Of a stretch of DNA of 32,118 bases, positions 15,401 to 24,488 are shown in pieces. The stretch is from Candidatus Latescibacterota bacterium (GTDB lineage Bacteria > Latescibacterota > UBA2968 > UBA8231). Below the pieces are notes generated by a model. The model was not told the DNA's origin, searched no databases, and saw nothing but the letters and a program-made list of their open reading frames with translations. Each line of letters starts with the position of its first letter. The first letter of the stretch is position 1. The stretch lies in NCBI GenBank assembly GCA_007136405.1, contig SLHA01000111.1, positions 1 through 32,118 of the forward strand. Reading direction: 5' to 3'. Position numbers and translations under genes: made by a program.

Positions 15401-18400
15401 GAGTTCGTCGGCCGGCAACGTGCGCTCATACAGCTGGCGCAACCCTGGTACCGAATTGCAGCGACGGGGCTGGGCGCCGCTGACCAAGACGCGCCAGGGG
15501 TTGTATTACATCTATATCGTGGCTGACGACGGGTTGAATCCGCCGGTATTCGCTGTCAGTCCGGGACCCTTCCGTGTGCGCCACATTCCCATCGTGCGCT
15601 CGGTATCCCCGGTAGCAGCGGACACGGTAGACACCGGTGAATTCGTCGATCAACAAAAGATCAACCCCTACACGATCACCTTTGACCTGGTGGATTACGA
15701 CGACAACGCCCAGGCCCGGTTGTTCTACTCGCAGTCCGGGAGTCTGGGTGCAGACGACGTGTCCATCGAGGGTTCCTTCCCGAATCTGGAAATCAACCTC
15801 GTGGGAGCCGAACCCATCCAGCTTTCGGACACGCTGCGCACGGACGAGCACAGTCGATTCGCCTTCGACGTGACGGCTCAGGGCAGCGAACAGAATGAAC
15901 TGGTGCCCCAGGGCGTTTACTACATATATGCCGTGGCGGCCGACGGGGATTCGTTCGCCGTGGCGCCGTCTGCCGCGCCACTGTTCGTGCGCCATTCACC
16001 GGCGTTCGAGTTCACCGCTCCGATGACCGGTACGTTGGAAAAGATCAATACCACGCAGCAGACTCGGTACACCATTCAATGGCAGCGTGGACGAACGCGA
16101 GACCTGCAGGGAGACGCCCGTATCGCGTTGTACTACACGGGAGTGGACCCGCAGGTACACAACTATACCGGCACGGACTCCACCCGGCTGCTGGCTTCCA
16201 GCGGGGCGAATCCGGGCAACGCTACGTTGATCGCGGGTGGCATGCCCGTCGCGGAAACCGGCAAGGGACAGCAGTTCGTCTGGGACTTCCGCAATCCGCC
16301 CAGTGAGTTGCCCAGGATCTACCGTCCTGAGCACGGTGGCGTGTCGCCCTACAATCCGCACTTGTATCAGGTCGGCGCGGTGACAGACACAGCCTGGCTG
16401 TACGCAGTCCTGCACGACGATCTGGGCAATACCCGGGTGCAGGCCGGCGGTGCCATCCTGCTGCTGGGTAGTAGCGAGTCCCCGGGGTCGCGCACGCCGC
16501 GCGTGGTCATGAAGACACCGCCGGCGGGCGGACAGACCATGATCAACGGCGACATCGTCCGGGTGGAGTGGGATGATTGGCTGATCGATGACGGTACCGG
16601 GACCAACAACGCGTACCTGCGTCTCTACGCTGCTCCCAGGGGCAAGTATTCGAGCCTGGAGGAGCTGGAAGCCAACAATATCGGCCATCCCAGCGGTCTG
16701 GGTGATGTCATCGTGCTGAACAGCCTGGACGGAACGACGTACGACGCTGGCAACAATCCCGTATTGGACCACGTGGGCGCGCCGGAAAACAAGGTTCGAC
16801 GTATTCGCGGCAATGATCCGAGCTACTTCATGTGGGACACGCGAACGACCTCCTTCAAACTGGAAGGAACGCCCACCGAGTTCGATATCTTCATCGCGGC
16901 GAGTATGAACCCGAGGTTCGGCACACCGCGCACAATCAACACGAGTATCGATTCCATCGGCTCGGGTATCGGCTCCCAGGCGCAGAGAGCCGTGCTTTCC
17001 AGATCGCCGGGAGCGCTCCGCATTGAAGGGTCGGCGGCGATCCACAGCATCGAACTGTCACCCAGCGTGCTGACCGCCAGTTCGGGCGATACGCTGGATT
17101 TCCAGGTCATGGTCAACTCGCAGAACAGCTCGGTGGATCTGATGGCCTTCCATCTGGACGTGCCGCGGCGGTTCTTCGAGGTCATCGATCAGGATCCGGA
17201 CAGGGAAGGGTTGCAGCCTTTCGCCAACGCCAGCGGCGCCTTCCAGACACCCAGCACCATCGCGCAGAACGACACCACGCCGGGGAACGACGAGTTTATC
17301 AAACTCAACTTCGTGGAGAGCATCGTCATCGGCGAGGTGATCGGCAACGCGTCCGGGGACAGCTCGCAGGTGGCAGCCACCCTGCAGCTGCGGGTCAACC
17401 AGTTCTCCGCCGGGGCTCCGTTGGACACCACGCTGGTGTGGGCCAACGAAGCCGGTCGCCGCACTGCACTGCGTCGCGGCAATCAGTCGATGGCCGCGCC
17501 GGCCAGGGACACGCACATCAAACTGACTCCACTGGCCAGGCTGTTCGCCACCGTGCCCCTGGAGGGACGTTCGGTAAGCTACAGCGATACCCTGGAAATC
17601 CACCTGCGCGAGATCGGCAGCACGCACAACATCACGGATCCGTATTATGTCATCGCCAACACCATCAGACTGGATACGTTGAGCACCGCTCCAGAGCTGG
17701 TGCGGATCTGGCAGGAACGACGCCGCAGCTCTACGACCAGGCAGGATGGAGACACCCTGTGGATCGAGCGCCTGGACGAAATCATCACCCAGAGCGAGTA
17801 CGGATCCGAGCAGATCACCCTGAGCGATTCGGTCTGGGTGATCAGCGATAACTTCGGCACCTTCGTGCTCGAGGAAATCCCGCCGGGTATCTACGAGATG
17901 ACGGTGAAGGCGCCGGGATACGTCACCGGACGCACGGATACCCTGCATCTGTTCAATGGCATGACCACTACCGTGGACCCGACGTACGGATCGGACCTGC
18001 TGGGAAACCTGTCACCGGCTACTCCGCTCGGGTACCTGCGCGGCGGAGACGCCATCGGCAACAACCGGATCGACATCGCCGACGCCAACTTCATCTTCGA
18101 ACTCTGGAACAAGACGGCAGCGGATCCGGAGTACGTGCGTAGTGCGGACATCAACCAGGATGGTGTGATCAACGCTCTGGATCTGGGCTTTGTGACCACC
18201 AACTTCGGCAACGAGGGGTACGGCGCCGCACCGGTGTGGAGGCCCAGCCATGCTGCCGGTGACAACAGCGCCGCCATCGTTGAAATCCTGGGTGTGGATG
18301 GTGTCGACGGCTGGTGGCCGGGCAGGATGTTCGAGGTTACCGCCCGTCTTCACGATGCCGCTGACGTGATGGCCTTCGGGCTGTCTCTGGGTTACGATCC

Positions 18401-18968
18401 GCGGCGGGTGCAGCCCGTGGGCGGTGACGACGGGGTCACCGAGGGCGATATCTTCGCGTCCAATCCACACGGGTCGCTCTTCTTCTACAGGGAGGAACCT
18501 GGACGCATCGATATCACCGGTGGCCGTATAGGCAACGGTTGGTCGGCCAGTGGTGATGGGGATCTGGCCCGGGTCCGGTTCGTCAGCCTCACCGACGATC
18601 CGGGTGATATCAAGATCGTCGGTGGAGAACTGGTCAACAGCGGGTACGCGGGAACGCCACTGCGGACGGCCAGCGCCGAGGCGCTGCCCAAGGTAGTGAC
18701 GCTGTACGAGAACTACCCCAACCCGTTCAACCCGTCGACGGAGATTCGGTTCGACATTCCCACCACGCGCGACGTCCGGCTGCGCATCTACAACCAGCTC
18801 GGTCAGACGGTACGCACGCTGGTCGATCAGCAGATGAAGGCAGGTTCCTACCGCATCCTGTGGGATGCCACCACGGAAAACGGCAAGGAGGTTTCCTCGG
18901 GGGTGTATTTCTACGGCCTGGAAGCCGGTGAATTCAACCAGATCCGCAAGATGACGCTGATCAAGTAG
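12435..18968 (+). CDS. giant T9SS-exported protein with cohesin-like and dockerin-like modules
   Basis: 2177 residues from ATG 12435 (AGGAG nine bases upstream); it starts a clear signal peptide (MNLRRKVLGVLALAIVFGLG, cleavage after ALA), so the in-frame ATG at 12279 was rejected. Residues about 60-650 contain Asp-box-like BNR motifs (SLDGGRSF, SNDGGSSW near 217) and are probably a beta-propeller. Ig-like modules follow (about 900-1350), two of them ending YYIYIVADDG/YYIYAVAADG. A cohesin-like module lies at about 1536-1690, a carboxypeptidase-regulatory-like module at about 1700-1850 and a dockerin-like module at about 1871-1930 (NNRIDIADANFIF, INQDGVINALDLGFV). A second cohesin-like module spans about 1946-2075. 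The T9SS type A domain is 2084-2177 (YENYPNPFNPSTEIRFDIP). It should be a cell-surface or released protein. I see no catalytic domain with certainty; adhesion or scaffold use is inference. Confidence 0.9.
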   Translation: MNLRRKVLGVLALAIVFGLGSSALAQPLFENNTPRGFTPADSTITDTSIIGNEVNVLVDLNQPANHQYPVIGNFQRLERSVPYFSSGSSAAYMSQAMTMDANGVIHRAWVQKRGTVDLTNPASTPLYGVVYARSLDGGRSFSDTVSVSGSLRFDQMTPDALYRSGFSTVDIVVNSRGNPRVVYAMQMSAGGLDLTVDESRTAATGEKMYQMIYFNYSNDGGSSWLPANSAVAVNDTATVGGGSSFPGRNVAFPRMTIANNDDIFLTYEANLWSDEPHIRLAKVPEDSLKLGNGQQQLVGALGTVGSLGGVRINPVDAATRRDLAPDIAIGDGNVLHVVWHMNHTTPENSEIQHKTVPASMWDDISVMGWDQSQPGARVGGIDQRDVPAGGYAMLRDQGEGQATPASVAAGLSRLRLFPSVAVDRARTPDRIYALWKHAGPAMADENIRYNQYDYNGQTGAPSGWLGTPRSAFPTADALYSTSGGGLFQNQTRFQIENGWAFTDRIAVAVDARKGTSSDLHIVFSGGPTQVTSTDAAGNGGHLAAALNAGSYNKLYYTRFNGTEWELPQVVATAGDARGPLGEGEIAPHGVLGRYRMLFEPRISMRAGDDNVYLAFVGGSPSLNAVNLAGENVGATPGRGLSYGVGGVGTIAPGGSIAPVPFFKRLGRVTTFEDRSRPTGAYQYILSYTPLHPQTTGLPLAYDATTGNYLDAPAMVTVTAADHVTGAGIGAATPGTSRAPGGFLTGQWRQFSLHSLGVASLQPGMAGAVYKGAVSESQAANNTGIWEGQINDSGPDAFGEWGDNDDKRGLLVKLNVLSSNSVDQGTGGDAWGATYIISSSTAAKLPSGNKSQSLSLVGYSVDERPSFVRGITGEAASDGTTAPLGSYFQIGARIDIVGANVAPVVAVLTPDASTAAAGSVSEQATIRYILYDEDDSFTGNLKASLYYYPDSGLSTVQDIRTFGTLIVDHTDDTSVPQGNLPGTGTNDFLESSSAGNVRSYSWRNPGTELQRRGWAPLTKTRQGLYYIYIVADDGLNPPVFAVSPGPFRVRHIPIVRSVSPVAADTVDTGEFVDQQKINPYTITFDLVDYDDNAQARLFYSQSGSLGADDVSIEGSFPNLEINLVGAEPIQLSDTLRTDEHSRFAFDVTAQGSEQNELVPQGVYYIYAVAADGDSFAVAPSAAPLFVRHSPAFEFTAPMTGTLEKINTTQQTRYTIQWQRGRTRDLQGDARIALYYTGVDPQVHNYTGTDSTRLLASSGANPGNATLIAGGMPVAETGKGQQFVWDFRNPPSELPRIYRPEHGGVSPYNPHLYQVGAVTDTAWLYAVLHDDLGNTRVQAGGAILLLGSSESPGSRTPRVVMKTPPAGGQTMINGDIVRVEWDDWLIDDGTGTNNAYLRLYAAPRGKYSSLEELEANNIGHPSGLGDVIVLNSLDGTTYDAGNNPVLDHVGAPENKVRRIRGNDPSYFMWDTRTTSFKLEGTPTEFDIFIAASMNPRFGTPRTINTSIDSIGSGIGSQAQRAVLSRSPGALRIEGSAAIHSIELSPSVLTASSGDTLDFQVMVNSQNSSVDLMAFHLDVPRRFFEVIDQDPDREGLQPFANASGAFQTPSTIAQNDTTPGNDEFIKLNFVESIVIGEVIGNASGDSSQVAATLQLRVNQFSAGAPLDTTLVWANEAGRRTALRRGNQSMAAPARDTHIKLTPLARLFATVPLEGRSVSYSDTLEIHLREIGSTHNITDPYYVIANTIRLDTLSTAPELVRIWQERRRSSTTRQDGDTLWIERLDEIITQSEYGSEQITLSDSVWVISDNFGTFVLEEIPPGIYEMTVKAPGYVTGRTDTLHLFNGMTTTVDPTYGSDLLGNLSPATPLGYLRGGDAIGNNRIDIADANFIFELWNKTAADPEYVRSADINQDGVINALDLGFVTTNFGNEGYGAAPVWRPSHAAGDNSAAIVEILGVDGVDGWWPGRMFEVTARLHDAADVMAFGLSLGYDPRRVQPVGGDDGVTEGDIFASNPHGSLFFYREEPGRIDITGGRIGNGWSASGDGDLARVRFVSLTDDPGDIKIVGGELVNSGYAGTPLRTASAEALPKVVTLYENYPNPFNPSTEIRFDIPTTRDVRLRIYNQLGQTVRTLVDQQMKAGSYRILWDATTENGKEVSSGVYFYGLEAGEFNQIRKMTLIK

Positions 18969-19001
18969 CAGGTCAGGCTGAATCTCCCCTTCATTGGTTG
19001 C

Positions 19002-19040
19002 GGGCGCCGCAGGATCCTGTCCTGCGGCGCCCTTCCTATG
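19002..19040 (+). terminator. strong terminator hairpin after the giant gene
   Basis: A perfect 13-base stem (GGGCGCCGCAGGA at 19002-19014 with TCCTGCGGCGCCC at 19020-19032) encloses a five-base loop and is followed by TTCCTAT. The T-run is weak, but the stem is the strongest in the window. It starts 34 bases after the stop. Confidence 0.7.
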
Positions 19041-19422
19041 CAGCGGCAGGCGGCGCTCTCGCATGCGGCGGCGCTTCGTGCCTTCGCATGCGGCGCGCAG
19101 CGTCGCGCCATCGGTGTAGCGGGCTGCACAACTAAGGAGCAGGCAGCACAACCGCCTAGCAAGCAGCACAACCGTGTAAGGGGCGGCGCAACTGTGTGGT
19201 GGGCGGCACAATATTCCGCTGCGGGCAGCAACCGTTCCCGCACCGCCTCGAAATCGGGCGAACGGGTTCTTGTCGTCTGGGCCGGTAGCCGTCCAGGACA
19301 GCGGCGGAGGTGATGCCGGACGGGAATGCAAGGTACATTCAGGGCACAGGCGCGGATTTTGCTGTGCAACCCGGCAGGCAATGCCGTGTGGACCGTTCGG
19401 AAAACCCGTATGGAGCGTAAGC
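19041..19422 (+). other. intergenic spacer between the two giant genes
   Basis: With the terminator this gap is 454 bases. It holds a short direct repeat (TCGCATGCGGCG twice near 19055-19100) and the 20/21-nt tandem repeats at 19114-19236. About 190 bases before the next gene remain in which I see no clear promoter. Its frames carry no recognisable protein. Confidence 0.5.
19114..19236 (+). repeat. six imperfect 20/21-nt tandem repeats
   Basis: Units begin at 19114, 19134, 19155, 19176, 19196 and 19216. The common core is GGGCAGCACAACCGT with variable flanks (for example AGGCAGCACAACCG, AAGCAGCACAACCGT, GGGCGGCGCAACTGT). They lie between the terminator of the first giant gene and the start of the second. 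Confidence 0.8.
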
Positions 19423-22400
19423 ATGGGCTCCACCACCCTACGAACCGCATTACTCGCCGCCATCGTTCTGGCGGGTGCCGGCCCGGTGTCCGAGGCAGGC
19501 GCTCAGGTGTTGCGTCTGCGCCAACAGCATACGCATAGCACGAACGTCTCGGTGGCGGTGGGCGATGTGGTCACCGTGGAGGTGTGGGCCGATCTGCAGT
19601 CGGTACGGGCTGCGGGAATCTCCTTCTTCATGACCATCCCGGAAGACGCGTTTCAGGTCATCGACCAGGCGCCCCAGGCACCCGGTGTGCAGCCTTACCA
19701 GGCGGGATCGCTGTTCGCCGGCGCCGGGGAGTGGAGCAATCTCATTCTGCCGCCTACGGATCCCGTGTCCCGGACACTGCCGGGACAGCAACTGGAGTAT
19801 TCGGCGGTGGTTGGCGGCGGCGCCAACCGGGAGCGCACCGGGACCGGCGTGGTGGCCACCGTGCAACTCGTCTGCGTGGCGCCCATCGAGAACGGCCGGT
19901 TGACCATCGACGACTCGCCCATCCGGCAGACGCGCCTGGTGCTGTCCGACGGCATCACGGAACGGCGTTTCAACACGGTGCACGGCATGTGGATCAATGT
20001 CAGCGGCGTGACCCTGCGCGAGATGCCGGATGTGATTCTGCGTCCGGGCCAGGCGGACAGCGTCACCATCGGCCGACTGGATACCTACGTGATCCACACG
20101 TCCGCACCCATGGACTCGTTGCGCTGGAGCTACGCGCCCGACCATCTGGATCATCTGGGTATTGAGATCGATCCGGTGACCCGGCGGGTCACCATCACAC
20201 CGGAGCCGGGATGGATCGGCAGCGAGCAGGTGGTGTTCACCGCTACCGAGCCGGAGGCCCGGGTGCCGGGTTTTCCGCCTCTATCGGCTTCCCAGATCAT
20301 CCGCGTGATCGTCAACAATCCACCGCGTTTCACCCTGGAGGCGGATGCGTACGGCGTCAAGCGGGACAGCGTCCGCTTCCCGGAGAACCAGCATCCGTTC
20401 ATCGGTGATGACGGCGCCCTCAATCGCGATCTGGCGTACCGCTGGATCGCCTTGCACACCATCGCCGAGGACGAAGACGTCGAGGATCCGCGCACCGAGC
20501 TGACCTACGCGGCACTCAGTTACGGTGCCTTCACCGACCGCAACGACCTGCGGGCCCGCGTCGATCCGGATACCCGCGAATTGCTGATCTGGTCCCGGCA
20601 GAACTACAGCGGTCGGGATTCGCTCAAGGTGGTGGTGCGGGATCGGTACGGCGCCGAGGATTCCCTGCGCCTCATGGTCACCGTGGACATGGTCAAGGAG
20701 CCTCCACGGTTTGTCATAGCGGACAGGAATCCCAAAGTGTCCATCGGCGGCAGCCGGGTTTACCGGCTGGACGAGATCGTTGCAGTACGCAACGTGCATC
20801 TGAACAGCCTGGAATTTTCCTGGGTGGATGATCCCAACGGGCATTTCACCGTGAGTACAGAACCCGTGGACACGACCCAGGCCATCACCGTACACGGCGC
20901 CGAGGGGTACGCCGGCACGGGCCGCGTCTCCTTCACGATCACGGATCCAGAGGACCCGACATACCTGACGGACACGGTGGTCCTCTTCTTCACCGCCAGC
21001 AAGGCTCTGCCGCCGGTGGTGTATCCGCGCGAACTCAAGATCGATCTGGAGCCTGGCGGACCGGCACATACGACGACCCTGGACGACTATGTCGACGATC
21101 CGGACGATCCAGACGAGGATCTGGTCTGGTTGCATCCGCCGCCAACCCATCGGAGTGACCTGCGCATCGACGCCCAACGCGTGCTCCGCGTCGCGGCGCC
21201 ACCGGATTTTGTCGGGTACGAGGCCGTCCTGTTGACCGTCACGGATCCGTCCAACCAGTCTGATGTGCTCAAGCTGCGTATCTACAGTTCGGACGGCCGT
21301 CCGGTCGTCGGTGGGTTACCGAATCTGATCCTGGATCGCGGTGAGGTGCACGACGATATCGTATTGGACGACTACTATTACGACGCCGATCACGACGATG
21401 ACCAGATGTTCTGGGAGGCTCTGCCGACCTACGACACCAGCAATCTGCAGATCGCCATCGACCCGCAGACGCGCGTGATCACGTTCAGTGTGCCCCTCGA
21501 TGCCGAATTCACCACCGAAACGGTGGTTTTGCGGGTCACGGATCCAGTCGGTGCGGCGGACCAGGACACGATGCTGGTGACCATTCGCTCAGGCGGTGAT
21601 CCCGGTGGCGGGGAGTTCGCTATCAGGCCATTGCCCCTGGACATGGTGGTACCGGTCGGCCAGTTCATCGACCTGATCGATCTCGACGACTTCGTCATAC
21701 CTCCGGATCCCAGCATCTCCTGGGACGTATCGCGGGTGGGCGGCAATCATTCGCTGCCGCAACTCGGAGCGGATAATGTGTTGTCGGCATTCGGGCTCCA
21801 GGCCGGCATGGATACGATCCGGGTTTCCGCGCAGGATACGCTGGGCCGGGTCAAGTCGGCCATGGGCATGATACGGGTGGTGGACGATCGTGGCATGCTT
21901 CGGCTGCTGCCCGTCCCGGATATGCATTTCGTTGCCGGAGGGAGCCATACCAGCGACCCTCTGGACGTATACATCGAGGATCGGGAAACGCATCCGGATT
22001 CGGTGGTGACCTGGAGCTTGCAGGTCCTGAGCGACACCGGCAGTCTGTTCGCCGCCATCACACCGGAACGGCAACTGTTCGCCACAGCGCGTGACACGGG
22101 CACGGCGCAGGTCATGCTGCTGGCCCGCAACACACGCGAGCAGGTTACCGGCCGGGATACCCTGCGCATCGTCGCCTTGAGCCCGGATATGGCTGAGCTG
22201 CAGTTGAAACCGCTGCCGGCCATGGTCATCGGCAGCGGCCAGGTGGACACGACGGTGGTGCTTGACTCGTTCGTTCCGGATGAGTTGCTCGAAGACGGCG
22301 TGGTTCCGGCTTCGCTGCGCTGGAGCGTCTCCGGCCAACGTTTCACCCAACCGGAGATCGACGCGCAGCCGCCGCACCGGTTGCGGATCAAAGGCCTAGA

Positions 22401-23760
22401 AGCGAGTGCGGGGATCGACACGCTGCGTTTCACCGCCGAGGCGGGGGCCGGATTCCGTGCCACCGGGACCATGGTGGTCACGGTGCTCGAATCCACCGAT
22501 GCTTCGACGCTGGTGCTCGAGGTGGTACCGAACCCTCTGAACCCCCGTTACATGAATGTGTTCGTCCTCGCGCGGCGCCCTCTGGTCAACACGCCGAACG
22601 TCCTGCAGACGTTCGACACCAGCGACAGCGTATTGGTGATGCGGCAGATCGAAACCGATCTGGAGACTCAGGGGGTTCTGATATGGAGCGGTAGTACCGC
22701 CCTGAACCCGGGTGCGTCCGGCACGGTGCATTTCCAGGCTCAGGCGCGCACGGTGATGGGAAGCGATATCGCCGACACTGTTTCGGTCGCCATCGGCACG
22801 ATGGAAGTGGGGAAGCCCATGGTTGTGGCGCACGGCGGGACCGTGCTGGAAGTGCCCGCCGGGTCTCTGCCCGGTGGCGCCACCGTGGTGCTCATGGACC
22901 AGGACTATCCTGGAGATGACACCGGGTCAGCGGCGGCCCGGTCGGTGCTGGCACGGGACGCCGCGGCTTGTGTGGCGGCCAGGGACGAACTGCAGCTGCA
23001 CCGGATCATCCGCATCATGCCGGCGGACCTGCGGCTGGCGTACAGTGGAACGCTGCGGGTGGCGGGCGATCATGCCGCGCGCGGTCAGGCGGTGTACCGG
23101 CAGACAGATACCGGCTGGGTGTTCGCCGGCGGAATGGACGAACCCCTAACATGGGACCGGGCCGGCACGTACGGAGTGTTGATCGATCTGCATGCGCCCC
23201 GGATCCGGCTCTCGGAGCCGGACGCCAGTACGGGCCGTGTGCAGGTGGAGGTCACCGACCAGGGCAGCGGTCTGGATCCGCAGGCGGTGGAGGCTCGGTG
23301 GAATGGTGCGCCGCTGGCCGGGCAGTTTTCCAGCGACAACAGCCGCTGGACGCTGCAGCTGACGCTGGAGCCGGGAACAAACCGGCTCAGCATGCAGGCG
23401 CAGGATCGTGCCGGCAACCGGGCCCGGTTGGATTGGGAAGCAACCGGGTGGCCGCGGCCGGAGCACACCCGCCTGCAACAGAACTATCCCAATCCGTTCA
23501 ACATGGCCACCACCATCCCGTTTGCTTTGGCTCCGGCACCTGGTGAGTCGCCGGATGCCGTGCAGGTGCATCTGAGCATCTACAATCTGGGTGGTCAACG
23601 GATGCGCCGGCTGGTGTCCGGCGGGATGCACGCCGGACACCACCAGGTGGTGTGGGACGGATGCGACGACGCCGGCCGGCCGGTGGGTAGCGGGGTGTAT
23701 GTCTATCTGCTGGAAACCGCCGACAACCGGTTTGTTCGGCGGCTGACTTTGGTCAAGTGA
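19423..23760 (+). CDS. giant T9SS-exported protein with cohesin-like N-terminus and Ig/cadherin-like repeats
   Basis: 1445 residues from ATG 19423 (GGAG eight bases upstream), chosen because it opens a signal peptide (GSTTLRTALLAAIVLAGAG, cleavage near AGAQ); the in-frame ATG at 19270 is unlikely. Residues about 28-190 form a cohesin-like module that resembles the first one of the neighbouring giant (here FQVIDQAPQAPGVQPY, there FEVIDQDPDREGLQPF). Several beta-sandwich repeats of about 95-100 residues follow (about 200-1000), with recurring VTDP and DDY motifs. A later segment resembles secreted-protein stalk domains, and a T9SS type A domain ends it (1350-1445, QQNYPNPFNMATTIPF, final LVK). 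Expected to be surface-attached or released. The stop is followed eight bases later by the lipoprotein start, so it heads an operon. No enzyme domain recognised. Confidence 0.9.
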   Translation: MGSTTLRTALLAAIVLAGAGPVSEAGAQVLRLRQQHTHSTNVSVAVGDVVTVEVWADLQSVRAAGISFFMTIPEDAFQVIDQAPQAPGVQPYQAGSLFAGAGEWSNLILPPTDPVSRTLPGQQLEYSAVVGGGANRERTGTGVVATVQLVCVAPIENGRLTIDDSPIRQTRLVLSDGITERRFNTVHGMWINVSGVTLREMPDVILRPGQADSVTIGRLDTYVIHTSAPMDSLRWSYAPDHLDHLGIEIDPVTRRVTITPEPGWIGSEQVVFTATEPEARVPGFPPLSASQIIRVIVNNPPRFTLEADAYGVKRDSVRFPENQHPFIGDDGALNRDLAYRWIALHTIAEDEDVEDPRTELTYAALSYGAFTDRNDLRARVDPDTRELLIWSRQNYSGRDSLKVVVRDRYGAEDSLRLMVTVDMVKEPPRFVIADRNPKVSIGGSRVYRLDEIVAVRNVHLNSLEFSWVDDPNGHFTVSTEPVDTTQAITVHGAEGYAGTGRVSFTITDPEDPTYLTDTVVLFFTASKALPPVVYPRELKIDLEPGGPAHTTTLDDYVDDPDDPDEDLVWLHPPPTHRSDLRIDAQRVLRVAAPPDFVGYEAVLLTVTDPSNQSDVLKLRIYSSDGRPVVGGLPNLILDRGEVHDDIVLDDYYYDADHDDDQMFWEALPTYDTSNLQIAIDPQTRVITFSVPLDAEFTTETVVLRVTDPVGAADQDTMLVTIRSGGDPGGGEFAIRPLPLDMVVPVGQFIDLIDLDDFVIPPDPSISWDVSRVGGNHSLPQLGADNVLSAFGLQAGMDTIRVSAQDTLGRVKSAMGMIRVVDDRGMLRLLPVPDMHFVAGGSHTSDPLDVYIEDRETHPDSVVTWSLQVLSDTGSLFAAITPERQLFATARDTGTAQVMLLARNTREQVTGRDTLRIVALSPDMAELQLKPLPAMVIGSGQVDTTVVLDSFVPDELLEDGVVPASLRWSVSGQRFTQPEIDAQPPHRLRIKGLEASAGIDTLRFTAEAGAGFRATGTMVVTVLESTDASTLVLEVVPNPLNPRYMNVFVLARRPLVNTPNVLQTFDTSDSVLVMRQIETDLETQGVLIWSGSTALNPGASGTVHFQAQARTVMGSDIADTVSVAIGTMEVGKPMVVAHGGTVLEVPAGSLPGGATVVLMDQDYPGDDTGSAAARSVLARDAAACVAARDELQLHRIIRIMPADLRLAYSGTLRVAGDHAARGQAVYRQTDTGWVFAGGMDEPLTWDRAGTYGVLIDLHAPRIRLSEPDASTGRVQVEVTDQGSGLDPQAVEARWNGAPLAGQFSSDNSRWTLQLTLEPGTNRLSMQAQDRAGNRARLDWEATGWPRPEHTRLQQNYPNPFNMATTIPFALAPAPGESPDAVQVHLSIYNLGGQRMRRLVSGGMHAGHHQVVWDGCDDAGRPVGSGVYVYLLETADNRFVRRLTLVK

Positions 23761-23768
23761 GGATGTCG

Positions 23769-24488
23769 ATGACCCAGCTCTGGTTCCGTGTCGCGATATG
23801 GCCGTGTCTGAGCCTGTGCCTGACAGGACTGGGCTGCGGCGGAGGTACGGGATTGGGGCCCGAGGCCATCCGGCGTCAGGAGGAGAAGGCGTATGCCCAG
23901 TTGGGTCTGAGCTGGGCCGAATACAACCAGGGACGCTTCGATGCCGCCATGGAGTCTTTCACCACGGTATTGAGCCAGGCGGAGCGGCTGGCAGGCGCTG
24001 CCAGTATCCGGCAGACGATACAGGCAGAAGCCTGCAACGGTATCGGCTGGTCGTCATTCCGTCTGCATGAACTGGATCAGGCCAGGGAATTCTTTCAGCA
24101 GGCTACCTCCCTGGACCGGGACAACGCGGATGCCTGGGTCGGTGCGGCCGGGGTGGCCCTGGCAGAACACCGGTACGCCAACGCGGTACAGTTCGGCCTC
24201 ACGGCGTTGCATGCCGATAGCCAGTATAACTCAGCGCTGCGCCAGGATGCAGCCGGACGTTCTCTGGGACATGACCGCCTGGACACGCGCCATGTACGCA
24301 TGCTGCTGGCCGATGCCTATGTCAATCTGCAGTACTACAGTGACGCACAACGCGCCGATCCTCACAACGCCGCGGCGCAGGTTCGCCTGGTGCGGCCTGC
24401 CTATCGGTACGCGGATCCGGCCCAGCTGATCCGGACGCTGAGCGTAGTAGTGGCTGAATTGCATGTGGAAGGGGCGAGTTCACCGTGA
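23769..24488 (+). CDS. TPR-containing envelope lipoprotein
   Basis: 239 residues from ATG 23769, which has GTGAGG six bases upstream. GTG 23757 (overlapping the previous stop as GTGA) and ATG 23763 are alternative starts. The N-terminus is a lipoprotein-like signal (RVAIWPCLSLCLTGLGC, Cys23), though Gly at -3 makes the lipobox atypical. The mature part carries two to three TPR-like helices (AYAQLGLSWAEYNQGRFDAA, ACNGIGWSSFRLHELDQARE, AWVGAAGVALAEHRYANAVQ), suggesting a protein-binding role at the membrane. Its stop overlaps the next start (GTGA at 24485-24488). It lies between a T9SS cargo gene and a barrel-CsgG gene, so a role in envelope assembly or display is plausible but unproven. Confidence 0.82.
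   Translation: MTQLWFRVAIWPCLSLCLTGLGCGGGTGLGPEAIRRQEEKAYAQLGLSWAEYNQGRFDAAMESFTTVLSQAERLAGAASIRQTIQAEACNGIGWSSFRLHELDQAREFFQQATSLDRDNADAWVGAAGVALAEHRYANAVQFGLTALHADSQYNSALRQDAAGRSLGHDRLDTRHVRMLLADAYVNLQYYSDAQRADPHNAAAQVRLVRPAYRYADPAQLIRTLSVVVAELHVEGASSP

Noticed and set aside
15996..17045. 349-codon minus-strand frame inside the giant gene
   Set aside because: No motif, and the plus strand encodes a continuous protein with signal peptide and T9SS domain.
18685..18968. FlgD-like flagellar hook domain at the end of the giant protein
   Set aside because: The fold is similar, but NYPNPFNP followed by a C-terminal LIK end on a giant signal-peptide protein is the T9SS type A sorting pattern, and no flagellar gene is nearby.
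19114..19236. Possible CRISPR array or tRNA cluster
   Set aside because: The 20/21-nt units abut without unique spacers, and no cloverleaf or CCA end is seen.
18012..19463. 483-codon open frame on the minus strand
   Set aside because: It runs antisense through the 3' end of the giant gene, its terminator and the repeat spacer. The translation is Arg/Pro/His-rich without domains; it is a high-GC shadow.
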